Below, piece after piece: positions 26,780 through 35,651 of a stretch of DNA of 64,000 nt. Location: assembly GCF_900093605.1 (NCBI RefSeq), contig NZ_FLYE01000001.1, forward strand, positions 248,001 to 312,000, in the 5' to 3' direction. The translations under genes were made by a program, and so were the position numbers. The notes under the pieces were generated by a model. It was not told the DNA's origin. It ran no database searches and worked only from the letters and a program-made list of their open reading frames with translations. Origin of the DNA: Candidatus Terasakiella magnetica (GTDB lineage: Bacteria; Pseudomonadota; Alphaproteobacteria; Rhodospirillales; Terasakiellaceae). Within the stretch, counting starts at the first letter, position 1, and each line of letters begins with the position of its first letter.

Positions 26780-27740
26780 TTTTAAAGGCTTTAGCGGTTT
26801 TTTTATTGATGAGATTAACCGCACGCGGCCTTTGTGGGGGATAGTTTGAAACCGCTTTGCCTTTAAGGATGCCTGTCATCATTTTAGCCGCAATAATGGC
26901 GCTGTTTTTAATATCGGGATAGGCAGAGGCAACAGCCCCCATCTCAATCTCAACATCTTTCTGCGCCAGACCAAAGACTGGTTTGTTGGTGAGCTTTACA
27001 ACAGCTTGGGCAAATTGTGGCAAAATACCCATTTGATCACTTGGGGAGATAAAAAGATCGACTTGGTCTTTAAGCGCAAGAATAGGACGCTCAGCCCGTT
27101 TAATCATCTTATATGGTCCATCCTGCTTTGTGATCATCCCCACACGACGATAGATGAAATTCAAATCTTTAAATTCAAGATCATGCTCAAGATTAACAAG
27201 CCATTTTTTATAGCTAAGAGATTGCGGCATGGTCGAATAGATGACGCCGATATTTTTTGCATCAGGGAAGGTTTGGCGCATGAAGCGCAAGCGTTCTTTA
27301 ATATCGATTGAAAAAGAAACACCCGTAAAACGCCCCTTTGGCTTGACGTTAAAACCCTCAATGACTTTTTCACCAACAGGGTCTGTTACAACACCAAAGA
27401 TAACGGGAAGAGTTGAGGGCAATATCTTTTGATCACGAACAGCGCGCAAAGCAATTGTCCCAACCGCGACAACAGCACAGATATTTGTGTAATCTGTTTT
27501 AATAAGAGAACGAACTAAGTGTTTCTCATGATTCTCAAGATTGATGTGGTCGATCTGTAGCTTTTTATGTGTCTTTTTAACTTCATGTATAAAGGGAGTT
27601 GAAAAGCCTTCGTAGGGTAGACCCAATTGGGAATGAACCATCAAGATGCTTTTATGTTCAGCTGTGCATGCAAGCGCAGGTACTGCTTCAAATAGAAACA
27701 GCGTGCAAAAAAGGACACATCTAAAGACAAACGCACTCAT
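26769..27740 (-). CDS. Orphan ABC-type substrate-binding protein
   Basis: Secreted protein of 323 residues with an N-terminal signal (about 1-24, ALA before Cys25). It resembles the TrpX-like ABC_sub_bind family: MVHSQLG.PYEG at the first strand, AVGTIALRAV, PVIFGVVTDPV, FTGVSF, FPDAKNIGVIYS and KPVFGLAQKDVE all fall where this family has them. No permease or ATPase gene lies beside it, so it may serve a distant transporter or act as a sensor component. The family's ligands include amino acids, but the substrate here is unknown. Confidence 0.82.
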   Translation of the reverse strand: MSAFVFRCVLFCTLFLFEAVPALACTAEHKSILMVHSQLGLPYEGFSTPFIHEVKKTHKKLQIDHINLENHEKHLVRSLIKTDYTNICAVVAVGTIALRAVRDQKILPSTLPVIFGVVTDPVGEKVIEGFNVKPKGRFTGVSFSIDIKERLRFMRQTFPDAKNIGVIYSTMPQSLSYKKWLVNLEHDLEFKDLNFIYRRVGMITKQDGPYKMIKRAERPILALKDQVDLFISPSDQMGILPQFAQAVVKLTNKPVFGLAQKDVEIEMGAVASAYPDIKNSAIIAAKMMTGILKGKAVSNYPPQRPRAVNLINKKTAKAFKIKG

Positions 27741-27824
27741 TGATACATATTTAAAGTTGATTAAAAAGACTTAGAGGCGGGCTTATATACCCACTAATAC
27801 GTAGGATGCAAGTGTGATAAAGTA

Positions 27825-28682
27825 TTAGGTGAGTTTCTGCCCGAGCCTGCCTGCAATATCCTGAATATATTGCCATGCAACGCGTCCTGAGCGCCCGCCG
27901 CGCGTTACGGTCCATTCTATGGCTTCGGCTTTCCAGATTTCTTCTGTAATATTTAGATTGTATTTAGATATGTAACCTGCAATTGCGGCGAAATATGTAT
28001 CTTGATCCATATTATGGAAGCCAAGCCAGAGACCAAAACGATCAGAAAGAGAGACTTTTTCCTCAACTGCTTCTGAGGCATGAATGGCTGTTGAGCGTTC
28101 ATTTTCAATCATATCGCGTGGCATGAGGTGCCTTCTGTTGGATGTGGCATAGAAAATAACGTTATCTGGACGTCCTTCAATGCCGCCTTCAAGGACAGCT
28201 TTTAAGGATTTATACGAAGTGTCGTTATCATCAAATGACAGGTCATCACAAAACAGTATGCAGCGTTTTTCCGTATGGCTGAGTGTTTTGAGCAAATCAG
28301 GCATGCTTGAAAGGTCTTCACGGTGGATTTCTATGAGAATAAGTGAATTAGGCTTTTCCTCATTGACCTGGGCATGAACAGCCTTAACGATGGAGCTTTT
28401 ACCTGTACCACGCGCCCCCCACAGCAAGGCATTGTTTGCGGAGAAGCCATTGGCAAATTGCTGTGTGTTCTTCAATAGAATTTCTTTTTGCAAATCAATG
28501 CCTTCTAGCATACCAAGCGGGATGTGATTGACCTTATGAACGGCTTGCAAACCATGTGTTTCTGACTGCCAGACATAGGCATTTGCATGGGAGAGATCGT
28601 TTTCAACAACCAGTTTTGGAGACTGTCTTTCAAGGGCATCTGCGATGCGTAAAAGGACGGATAAAATTTGTGGATCGCTCAT
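27825..28682 (-). CDS. DUF815-family AAA+ ATPase
   Basis: Product of 285 residues with Walker A GARGTGKSS, a Walker B-like ILFCDDLSFD and an arginine-rich sensor region (TSNRRHLMPR). This matches the DUF815 P-loop ATPases found across proteobacteria, whose role is not established. The ATG at 28682 is preferred over 28697 because GAGG lies five bases before it. It is divergent from yajC, a frequent neighbourhood. Confidence 0.9.
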   Translation of the reverse strand: MSDPQILSVLLRIADALERQSPKLVVENDLSHANAYVWQSETHGLQAVHKVNHIPLGMLEGIDLQKEILLKNTQQFANGFSANNALLWGARGTGKSSIVKAVHAQVNEEKPNSLILIEIHREDLSSMPDLLKTLSHTEKRCILFCDDLSFDDNDTSYKSLKAVLEGGIEGRPDNVIFYATSNRRHLMPRDMIENERSTAIHASEAVEEKVSLSDRFGLWLGFHNMDQDTYFAAIAGYISKYNLNITEEIWKAEAIEWTVTRGGRSGRVAWQYIQDIAGRLGQKLT

Positions 28683-28816
28683 GACAGCCTCATTCATGTA
28701 AAAAAGTCATTTAAAGCTACGGATTCATATAGAAAATGTAAACATCACAATGTATAGTCCCGCGCAAGTTTGGGGTTCACCCATCTCTAGTTTCTATCTA
28801 ACTTATGGAGTTTTCA

Positions 28817-29230
28817 ATGCTCATTTCTCCGGCTTATGCACAAGCTGCTGGTGGTGCTGGTGGCGGTATCGAAGCCTTTTTGCCGCTTATCCTTATCTTT
28901 GTTGTTTTCTACTTCCTTATGATTCGCCCGCAGCAAAAGCGCGCTAAAGAACATAAAGCGATGTTAGGTGCACTGCGTCGTGGTGACAATGTTGTTACCA
29001 GCGGTGGCATCATGGGTAAAGTGACTAAAGTCGACAGCGACACAGAAGTATCTGTAGAAATCGCTAAAGACACTGTTGTTAAAGTTCGTCGTGAGATGAT
29101 CGCTCAGGTAACGAGTAAAACAGAACCAGCATCAGACGAAGAAGGCTCTAGCGAAGCAGCCAATGACTCTGGTGAAAAAACTGAAGAACCGGGTGGTTTG
29201 AAAAAACTGTTCGGCGGCAAAAAAGACTAA
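28817..29230 (+). CDS. yajC: Preprotein translocase subunit YajC
   Basis: Product of 137 residues with a short N-terminal segment, one membrane helix (about 18-37, FLPLILIFVVFYFLMIRPQ), the RPQQKR stop-transfer sequence and a cytoplasmic SH3-like domain (RRGDNVVTSGGIMGKV). An acidic tail follows. YajC associates with SecDF at the SecYEG channel. The ATG at 28817 has GGAG seven bases upstream; an ATG at 28805 lacks one. First gene of yajC-secD-secF-Mth938. Confidence 0.95.
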   Translation: MLISPAYAQAAGGAGGGIEAFLPLILIFVVFYFLMIRPQQKRAKEHKAMLGALRRGDNVVTSGGIMGKVTKVDSDTEVSVEIAKDTVVKVRREMIAQVTSKTEPASDEEGSSEAANDSGEKTEEPGGLKKLFGGKKD

Positions 29231-29259
29231 TCACGAATATAAAGGAAGGGACCTGAACC

Positions 29260-30819
29260 ATGGTCTACTTCGCCAAATGGAAAATTGCCCTCGTGGTTTC
29301 GGTTTGCTTATTGGGCGTGGCATTTGCTGCGCCCAACATGCTTGACCGTAAGACGACGGACAATCTGCCGGGATGGCTTCCCAACCAACAAATCAGTCTC
29401 GGGCTTGATCTTCAAGGGGGCTCACACCTTCTTTTAGAAGTTGAAGCCCAAACCGTTATCAACGAACGTCTCGTCTCAATTGTAGATGCTGTTCGCTCCT
29501 CTTTGCGTAGTGAGCGTATTCGCTACACTGGGCTTGGGGTTAAAGATGATGCGGTTCATGTTCAGATCAAAAAGCCTGAACAGATTGATCAAGCATATGA
29601 CCTCGTGCGCAAAATCGATACAGGTGCTGAAACAGTTACACAGGGGAGTAAAATCTCCATTACACTGACTGAAGATGCCATCTTAAAGGCTAAGCGTTCA
29701 GCTGTTGAACAATCAATTGAGATTGTTCGTCGTCGTATTGATGAGACAGGCACGAAAGAGCCAAATATCCAGCGTCAAGGTGATGAGCGTATTCTCATCC
29801 AGCTTCCCGGTATTGATAATCCGGAAGATGTGAAGCGTTTGCTTGGTAAAACAGCCAAAATGACATTCCATTTGGTTAATCATAATGTCTCTGCTGAAGA
29901 CTTGATGGCGGGTCGCATCCCACCGGGGACTTTGTCCCTGCCAGATGCGGAAAACGAAAGCAGAAATTATGCTGTTCGCCGCAAAGTTGAAGTCTCTGGC
30001 GATATGTTAATTGATAGTCAGCCGACCTTTCAAGATAGCCGCCCTGTAGTGTCCTTTACCTTTAATGCCTTGGGCGGTAAGAAGTTCGGTCAAGTCACTG
30101 CCAAAAATGTTAATCGCAGCCTTGCCATTGTTTTAGATGGTAAAGTGATCAGCGCACCTAATATTCAAGGCCCAATCCTTGGCGGCAGTGGTGTGATTAC
30201 AGGTCAGTTTAGCGTACAAGAAGCAAACGACCTTTCTTTGCTGTTGCGTGCGGGTGCTTTGCCGGCACCACTGGTTATTCTTGAAGAACGCACCGTTGGC
30301 CCAGGTCTTGGTGCTGATTCAATTGCGGCTGGTAAAATCGCCTCCATCGTTGGTTTGATCGCTGTAATTGGCTTTATGATCGTGACTTACGGGCGCTTTG
30401 GAATTTATGCTGATGTTGCCTTGATGTTTAACATCATTTTAATCACGGCGGCGCTGTCCTTATTACAAGCAACACTCACATTACCGGGTATTGCCGGGAT
30501 CGTTTTGACCATCGGTATGGCGGTTGATGCCAACGTGTTGATCTTTGAGCGTATCCGCGAAGAATTACGCAATGGCCTTGGTCCGATTGCAGCGGTGGAT
30601 TCTGGTTACAAACGCGCGATTAAAACCATTATCGATGCCAACGTGACCACCTTGATCGCAGCGGTCTTGCTATTTGAATTTGGCTCAGGCCCAGTTCGCG
30701 GTTTTGCTGTGACATTGGCGATTGGTATTCTCACATCCATGTTTACCGCCATTATGGTGACGCGTTTACAAGTTGTTCTTTGGTTGCGTAAAAACAAACC
30801 AAAGAAACTGGCACTTTAA
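29260..30819 (+). CDS. secD: Protein translocase subunit SecD
   Basis: Inner membrane protein of 519 residues that, with SecF, uses the proton gradient to pull exported proteins through SecYEG. It has one N-terminal helix, a large periplasmic P1 domain with LGLDLQGGSHLLLEV (about 46-60), and five C-terminal helices with GMAVDANVLIFERIREE. The ATG at 29260 follows AAAGGAAGGG. Confidence 0.97.
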   Translation: MVYFAKWKIALVVSVCLLGVAFAAPNMLDRKTTDNLPGWLPNQQISLGLDLQGGSHLLLEVEAQTVINERLVSIVDAVRSSLRSERIRYTGLGVKDDAVHVQIKKPEQIDQAYDLVRKIDTGAETVTQGSKISITLTEDAILKAKRSAVEQSIEIVRRRIDETGTKEPNIQRQGDERILIQLPGIDNPEDVKRLLGKTAKMTFHLVNHNVSAEDLMAGRIPPGTLSLPDAENESRNYAVRRKVEVSGDMLIDSQPTFQDSRPVVSFTFNALGGKKFGQVTAKNVNRSLAIVLDGKVISAPNIQGPILGGSGVITGQFSVQEANDLSLLLRAGALPAPLVILEERTVGPGLGADSIAAGKIASIVGLIAVIGFMIVTYGRFGIYADVALMFNIILITAALSLLQATLTLPGIAGIVLTIGMAVDANVLIFERIREELRNGLGPIAAVDSGYKRAIKTIIDANVTTLIAAVLLFEFGSGPVRGFAVTLAIGILTSMFTAIMVTRLQVVLWLRKNKPKKLAL

Positions 30820-30833
30820 AGGAGGAGCTGAAT

Positions 30834-31787
30834 ATGAAACATTTGCATTTGGTTCCTGCTGGAACAAAATTTGACTTCGTTGGCAAGAAACTCATGTTTT
30901 TTGCCTTCTCTGTTGCCTTAATCCTTGCTTCACTTGGATTGTTTGGCACAAAGGGCCTTAATTACGGTATCGACTTTAAAGGCGGTATCATGATGGAAAT
31001 TCGCTCCAAAAGCGGGCCTGCTGATATTGGTGCCTTGCGTGACCAACTGGGCGGCTTAGGTCTTGGTGAAGTTGCCATTCAAGAGTTTGGTGAGCCCGAA
31101 GAAGTGCTTATCCGCATTCAACGCCAAGATGGCGATGAAAAAGCCCAGCAAACTGCTGTGGAAGCGGTAAAAGACGTCTTAAAAGATAGTGTTGAATATC
31201 GCCGTACCGAGTTTGTTGGACCAAAAGTGTCTGAAGAACTCTTTATGGATGGTGTGATGGCGGTGACTTTCGCCATTGGTGCGATCTTGATTTACATCTG
31301 GTTTCGCTTTGAATGGCAGTTTGGTATGGGCGCTGTGATTGCCCTAATCCATGACGTTATTTCAACGATTGGTATCTTTGCCCTGTTGGGGATGGAGTTC
31401 AACCTTTCAACAGTTGCGGCGATCCTGACAATTGCGGGTTATTCCATCAACGATACGGTGGTTGTTTATGACCGTGTGCGTGAGAATTTGCGCAAGTATA
31501 AGAAAATGGATTTGGCTGAATTACTCAATAAATCAGTCAATGAAACATTGTCTCGTACAGTCATGACATCTGTTACCACCTTGCTTGCCTTGCTTGCGCT
31601 TTACATCTTGGGTGGTGAAGTCATCCGTGGATTTAGCTTTGCCATGATCTGGGGTATCTTGATCGGGACTTATTCTTCAATCTGTTTGGCTGTTCCAATC
31701 CTGACCTATTTCAGCATTCGTCGCAGCGATGATGAAGATGAAGAAAATTCTGAGATTGAAAAAGTCGAAGGCGAGGGTGCTGTTTAA
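30834..31787 (+). CDS. secF: Protein translocase subunit SecF
   Basis: Partner of SecD, 317 residues with six membrane helices. GIDFKGGIMMEI marks the periplasmic region and GYSINDTVVVYDRVRENLR the conserved cytoplasmic-side motif. The strong site AAGGAGGAG is about seven bases before the ATG. The C-terminal tail is acidic. The last base of secF is shared with the next start codon. Confidence 0.97.
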   Translation: MKHLHLVPAGTKFDFVGKKLMFFAFSVALILASLGLFGTKGLNYGIDFKGGIMMEIRSKSGPADIGALRDQLGGLGLGEVAIQEFGEPEEVLIRIQRQDGDEKAQQTAVEAVKDVLKDSVEYRRTEFVGPKVSEELFMDGVMAVTFAIGAILIYIWFRFEWQFGMGAVIALIHDVISTIGIFALLGMEFNLSTVAAILTIAGYSINDTVVVYDRVRENLRKYKKMDLAELLNKSVNETLSRTVMTSVTTLLALLALYILGGEVIRGFSFAMIWGILIGTYSSICLAVPILTYFSIRRSDDEDEENSEIEKVEGEGAV

Positions 31788-32167
31788 TGTCCTTAGACAT
31801 CACCCCTGTCATTACTGACAATCGCTTGATGATTAAATCATATGGTGATGGGACTTTTACAGTTAATGGTCACAAAGTCACGGGCTCTGTCCTTCTCTAT
31901 GATGGGAAGGTTGAGCCTTGGCCAGTGAGTGAAGCATCTGAAATTGATCTAACAGCCCTTGAAAAGCTATTAGATACGGATGAAGATTACGACATTCTTG
32001 TTGTGGGCTGTGGCGAGCTTTCAAAAATGCCGCCCAAAGAGCTCAAAGAGAAGGTCAAAGAAAAAGGCCTGATCTTGGAGTGGATGAACTCAGGCGCTGC
32101 AGCGCGCACCTTTAATGTGCTGCAGACGGAGGATCGAAGGGTCGTAGCTGCAATCATTGCCGTATAA
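31787..32167 (+). CDS. Mth938-like domain protein
   Basis: Product of 126 residues of the Mth938/NDUFAF3-like fold (DUF498). GDGTFTVNGHKVTGSVLL at the start, VVGCGELSKMPPKELKE in the middle and EWMNSGAAARTFNVL near the end are typical. The eukaryotic relative NDUFAF3 is a complex I assembly factor. It starts on the last base of secF, so it is translated from the sec operon. The shared bidirectional terminator follows. Confidence 0.9.
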   Translation: MSLDITPVITDNRLMIKSYGDGTFTVNGHKVTGSVLLYDGKVEPWPVSEASEIDLTALEKLLDTDEDYDILVVGCGELSKMPPKELKEKVKEKGLILEWMNSGAAARTFNVLQTEDRRVVAAIIAV

Positions 32168-32176
32168 GAAAAAAGA

Positions 32177-32217
32177 AAACCCGCGAAAAGTTTTAAAGCA
32201 TTTTCGCGGGTTTTTTT
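32177..32217. terminator. Bidirectional terminator between the sec operon and sodB
   Basis: A perfect 13-bp stem (AAACCCGCGAAAA with TTTTCGCGGGTTT, 11-base loop) has a T-run on its right and an A-rich run on its left, so it can stop transcripts arriving from both convergent genes. Confidence 0.9.
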
Positions 32218-32236
32218 ATTGTCTGGATTTTAGCGC

Positions 32237-32830
32237 TTAAAGTTGTGAGGCAACAAAATCCCAGTTCACCAGCTCATTTAAGAACGTCTCTACGTATTTT
32301 GGGCGCAGGTTCTGATAATCAAGATAATAGGCATGCTCCCACACATCACAGGTAAGCAACGCTTTTTGTCCATGTGCAAGTGGTGTATCAGCACCGATTG
32401 TCTTCGTGATTTTTAGCTCACCATTTTCAAGAACAAGCCAGCCCCAACCAGAGCCAAAGGCCGTGATACAGGCTTGAGAGAACTCATCTTTAAATTTGTC
32501 ATAAGACCCAAAAGCTTCATTGATCTTAGCGGCAAGTTCACCCGTTGGCTCACCGCCACCATTGGGCTTCATGGAGTTCCAGTAAAATGTATGGTTCCAG
32601 ATTTGGGCTGCGTTATTAAAAATACCTGCTTTTGCGGGATCGCCCGCGGCATCTCGAATCACAGATTCTAAATCATCCTGTGTTGAGCCTGCATCATCAC
32701 CAAGCAGGTTATTTAAGTTCACAACATAGGTGTTATGGTGCTTGCCATAGTGGAAACTCAGTGTATTGGCGGAGATATGGGGCTCAAGTGCATCTTGTGC
32801 ATAAGGCAAGGCGGGAAGTTCAAATGCCAT
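32237..32830 (-). CDS. sodB: Iron superoxide dismutase
   Basis: Enzyme of 197 residues that dismutates superoxide in the cytoplasm. The metal ligands are His in FHYGKHHNTY, His in AQIWNHTFYW, and Asp and His in CDVWEHAYYLDY. The AQIWNHTFYWNSM segment and WGWLV favour the Fe-type over the Mn-type. GAGG precedes the ATG. It sits head-on to the sec operon and 92 bases downstream of hpnE. Confidence 0.95.
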   Translation of the reverse strand: MAFELPALPYAQDALEPHISANTLSFHYGKHHNTYVVNLNNLLGDDAGSTQDDLESVIRDAAGDPAKAGIFNNAAQIWNHTFYWNSMKPNGGGEPTGELAAKINEAFGSYDKFKDEFSQACITAFGSGWGWLVLENGELKITKTIGADTPLAHGQKALLTCDVWEHAYYLDYQNLRPKYVETFLNELVNWDFVASQL

Positions 32831-32922
32831 AGGGGGACCTCTTTGGGTTTTCGTTATGTTTTATCGTCTTAGACAGAAATAGGGTCGCTATGGTCAAAAA
32901 AGAACCCTTTGGTGTAAAAAAA

Positions 32923-34035
32923 TTACGATAAACTATTTTTATGGGCCAAATGAGCTGCCTTTTTCCCAGACCTTATGGCACTTTCTATGGTGCAGGGAAG
33001 GCCCGTTTCCACCCAATCACCTGCAAGAAAGACATTTTTATAGACTGTGCGTTGTTGCGCCCTGTTCTTTGAAAATATTTTATTTTGAAGCGGTGTTGCG
33101 TGTTTTTCACAAATGGTTTTGGCTTTTGGCTGTGTCTCATCAGGTAAGAAAGGTGAAATTTCCTGCCAGACCGTCTCTTCATCAATATGATCAATTTCAT
33201 GACTGATTGTCACACAAGCATGATTATCTTTCACATATAACCAATGAGCCTGTGTACCAATAAGCCCGATGAACTGTTCTTTATGACTGCTTGAAAGCTC
33301 ATAGTGAATATTAACAATGGAACTATTTGTAAACTCGGGCGTTTTAATATCTGACACTATGTTTTTATAAGCTTGAGCAGGAAGGGCCAGGATAACTTGA
33401 TCGTTTTTCTTCAAAGATACTGTTTTTGAGCGAAAAATGAGTTCTTTTTTATTTAGCCCCCTAAGCCTTTGACCAAATTCAATATCAAGTTGATCTTTAA
33501 CGGGAGTGAAAAACGTTTCTTCTAAGGTCGTAATTGGGAAATAAGGCCTTAAGGCATCTGGACCTTGCTTTATCAACTCAACTGCTGTTTGAGCTATTAG
33601 CTTGGGGGAGGTCTGTGACACTGGTGTGTTAAACACAGCTAGAAAAAACGGGTCCCATAAGCGTTTCTGTGCAACCTTACCAAAGATGTTAAACAGGCTG
33701 ATCTCAGGAATAACCTTCTTCGCAATCTGTGCAAAAAGGTGACGTGCGGGTAGGGACCAAGATAGGCCTGTTTCAGGCTCGTGAAATTGAAAGTTTGCAC
33801 TCTCATAAGGCGTTAAGTGATCACGTGCATTGATGAGATCAAGATATTCAAAGCTATCTCTATAACCCTCAATAATCAGATGCGTGCCATTATCATGGTG
33901 TTCGACCCTGCGTATGCGCCCACCAGCAATTGGCGTGGCTTCGTAAAGTTTGACCTTCAGCCCCATATTTTTTGCATGAACAGCTGCACTTAATCCGGCA
34001 AGGCCTGCCCCAATAATATGAACGGTACCCGTCAT
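32923..34035 (-). CDS. hpnE: Squalene-associated FAD-dependent desaturase HpnE
   Basis: Flavoprotein of 370 residues. The N-terminal dinucleotide motif is HIIGAGLAGLSAAVHA, followed by ATPIAGGRIRR, and the C-terminal FAD motif is VFLAGDWVETGLPCTIESAIRSG. In the HpnCDE route, HpnE reduces hydroxysqualene to squalene, the precursor of hopanoids. It overlaps hpnD by four bases, in the order hpnC-hpnD-hpnE. At 370 residues it is shorter than some homologues. No squalene-hopene cyclase gene is in the window. Confidence 0.93.
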   Translation of the reverse strand: MTGTVHIIGAGLAGLSAAVHAKNMGLKVKLYEATPIAGGRIRRVEHHDNGTHLIIEGYRDSFEYLDLINARDHLTPYESANFQFHEPETGLSWSLPARHLFAQIAKKVIPEISLFNIFGKVAQKRLWDPFFLAVFNTPVSQTSPKLIAQTAVELIKQGPDALRPYFPITTLEETFFTPVKDQLDIEFGQRLRGLNKKELIFRSKTVSLKKNDQVILALPAQAYKNIVSDIKTPEFTNSSIVNIHYELSSSHKEQFIGLIGTQAHWLYVKDNHACVTISHEIDHIDEETVWQEISPFLPDETQPKAKTICEKHATPLQNKIFSKNRAQQRTVYKNVFLAGDWVETGLPCTIESAIRSGKKAAHLAHKNSLS

Positions 34036-34865
34036 ACTTTGGTGAGCATTCTCATGACCATGAATGCTTTCTCGGTTTTACTTAGGCGAATCCTTGGGGA
34101 AAGTATATGCCAGCCGCGTTTTTGCATCTTTTCAAAAATCTTGTAATAGCCTGCCTTCATCATTTGGGCGGGCAACAGATTTTGGCTGCCAATTTTCTTT
34201 AATAAGATTTCTGTTCTATCATAATGATTTTGCGCAAGCTGCGCGATTTCTTTTAAAACCTTTGATAATTCAGATGACTGCAAGCTTTCCACGTGATGTT
34301 TTTCTAGCAGGTCTGAAGGGAGGTAAATCCGCCCGATGCTTTCATCTTCAGGGATATCGCGCAAAATATTTGTCAGTTGCAAGGCATAGCCAAGTTCAAT
34401 GGCAAACTCTTTTGCTCCTTCATCCGTTCTGCCAAAAACAGGCAGGGAAAGTAATCCAACACTCACGGCCACATTGCGACAATATTGGTACAGTTCTTCT
34501 AAGGTCGGCTTATTGATCGGGCCATTGGCATCGGCTTCCATGCCATCAATCAGGTTGTAGAGCTCTTGGGTGGGTAAATCATATATCTTAATACCATCAG
34601 CCAAGATACGTGTAATGGCGCAATCGGGCTTGCCTTTAAGGGTCTCATCAATCTTGGTGCGCCAGTTTTTAAGCTCAGCTAACTTGTTCTCGCGCAAATC
34701 ATCTTCATCGGCAATATCATCAAGCACGCGGCAATAAGCATAGATCGCATAAAGATAACCGCGGCGCTCAACAGGCAGGACTTTCATGCCTGCGGCAAAG
34801 GAGCTTTTAGACTCTTTGACAATGGTCTCGACAAAATCAAAATCTTTAGGCGACGCATGGGTCAT
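34032..34865 (-). CDS. hpnD: Presqualene diphosphate synthase HpnD
   Basis: Squalene/phytoene-synthase-fold enzyme of 277 residues that joins two farnesyl diphosphates into presqualene diphosphate. Both Asp-rich metal sites are intact: YCRVLDDIADE near residue 47 and TNILRDIPEDESIGRIYLP near 165. It overlaps hpnC and hpnE by four bases each (ATGA), consistent with one co-translated operon. Confidence 0.94.
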   Translation of the reverse strand: MTHASPKDFDFVETIVKESKSSFAAGMKVLPVERRGYLYAIYAYCRVLDDIADEDDLRENKLAELKNWRTKIDETLKGKPDCAITRILADGIKIYDLPTQELYNLIDGMEADANGPINKPTLEELYQYCRNVAVSVGLLSLPVFGRTDEGAKEFAIELGYALQLTNILRDIPEDESIGRIYLPSDLLEKHHVESLQSSELSKVLKEIAQLAQNHYDRTEILLKKIGSQNLLPAQMMKAGYYKIFEKMQKRGWHILSPRIRLSKTEKAFMVMRMLTKV

Positions 34866-35587
34866 AGAGGATAAAAACCTTTATAGGCAAGAAGGAGTTT
34901 GTCCAGCTTACTGAGTTCCACACGATTAGCCAATGGGTCATTTCTACGAAGTTTTCCAGCCAAGGCCAATCCACATAAAACAGTGACTTTGGCCTGATAA
35001 CGCAGCCGTTTATTTTTGATCAATTTTGGTAACTTTATGGCTTCAAGCAAAAGGGCTTGGGTTCTTTCAAGACAAAGATCGAAAATCTCGCGAAAGCGTG
35101 GCTCCATTGCAGGCAGGCTTAGAAAATGCTCGTAACTTTCACCGTCTTTGAGGAATTCTTCGGGTAAATAGATGCGATCAATCGCTTTATAATCTTTTTG
35201 GCAATCCTGTAGATGATTGAGGATTTGTAAAGCGCTACATAAGGCATCACTGGCTTTTTGCCCTTCAGGACTTTCACCATGAACATGTAATAAAAAACGC
35301 CCCACAGGGTTTGCGGAATATTGGCAATAATCCAGCAACTCATCCCATGTTTTATATCGGTTTTGATCTACATCTTGGCGAAAAGCGACCAGTAAATCCT
35401 TTAAAAAAGGACTTTCGGTCTTCATATCCAACTGTTGGTGTTTTTCATCGGCACTTAGGTGTGCAGAGTCGGCAATATCATCAACTTTGCGCGCAAAACT
35501 GTAAAATTCCATGACCTCACTGCGCACAGAGGGCGCAAGCAAGAGACTGGCAACGGGGAAATTTTCTGTATTTGCGTTCTTTGACAC
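34862..35587 (-). CDS. hpnC: Hydroxysqualene synthase HpnC
   Basis: Product of 241 residues in the squalene/phytoene synthase fold, which converts presqualene diphosphate to hydroxysqualene. ENFPVASLLL opens the protein as in other HpnC, with FARKVDDIADS and LQDCQKDYKAIDRIYLP as the two Asp-rich sites. The start is taken as GTG at 35587, after AAGGA/AAGG, because the family begins just before ENFPVAS. A TTG at 35635 with a non-family extension is possible but would leave only 16 bases to the divergent gene. Confidence 0.92.
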   Translation of the reverse strand: MSKNANTENFPVASLLLAPSVRSEVMEFYSFARKVDDIADSAHLSADEKHQQLDMKTESPFLKDLLVAFRQDVDQNRYKTWDELLDYCQYSANPVGRFLLHVHGESPEGQKASDALCSALQILNHLQDCQKDYKAIDRIYLPEEFLKDGESYEHFLSLPAMEPRFREIFDLCLERTQALLLEAIKLPKLIKNKRLRYQAKVTVLCGLALAGKLRRNDPLANRVELSKLDKLLLAYKGFYPL

Positions 35588-35651
35588 TTTGCCTTTTCCT
35601 TTTAAAGGACTTATATGACACAGGTCCTTATCCAAATCAAAAGCGAATGTG

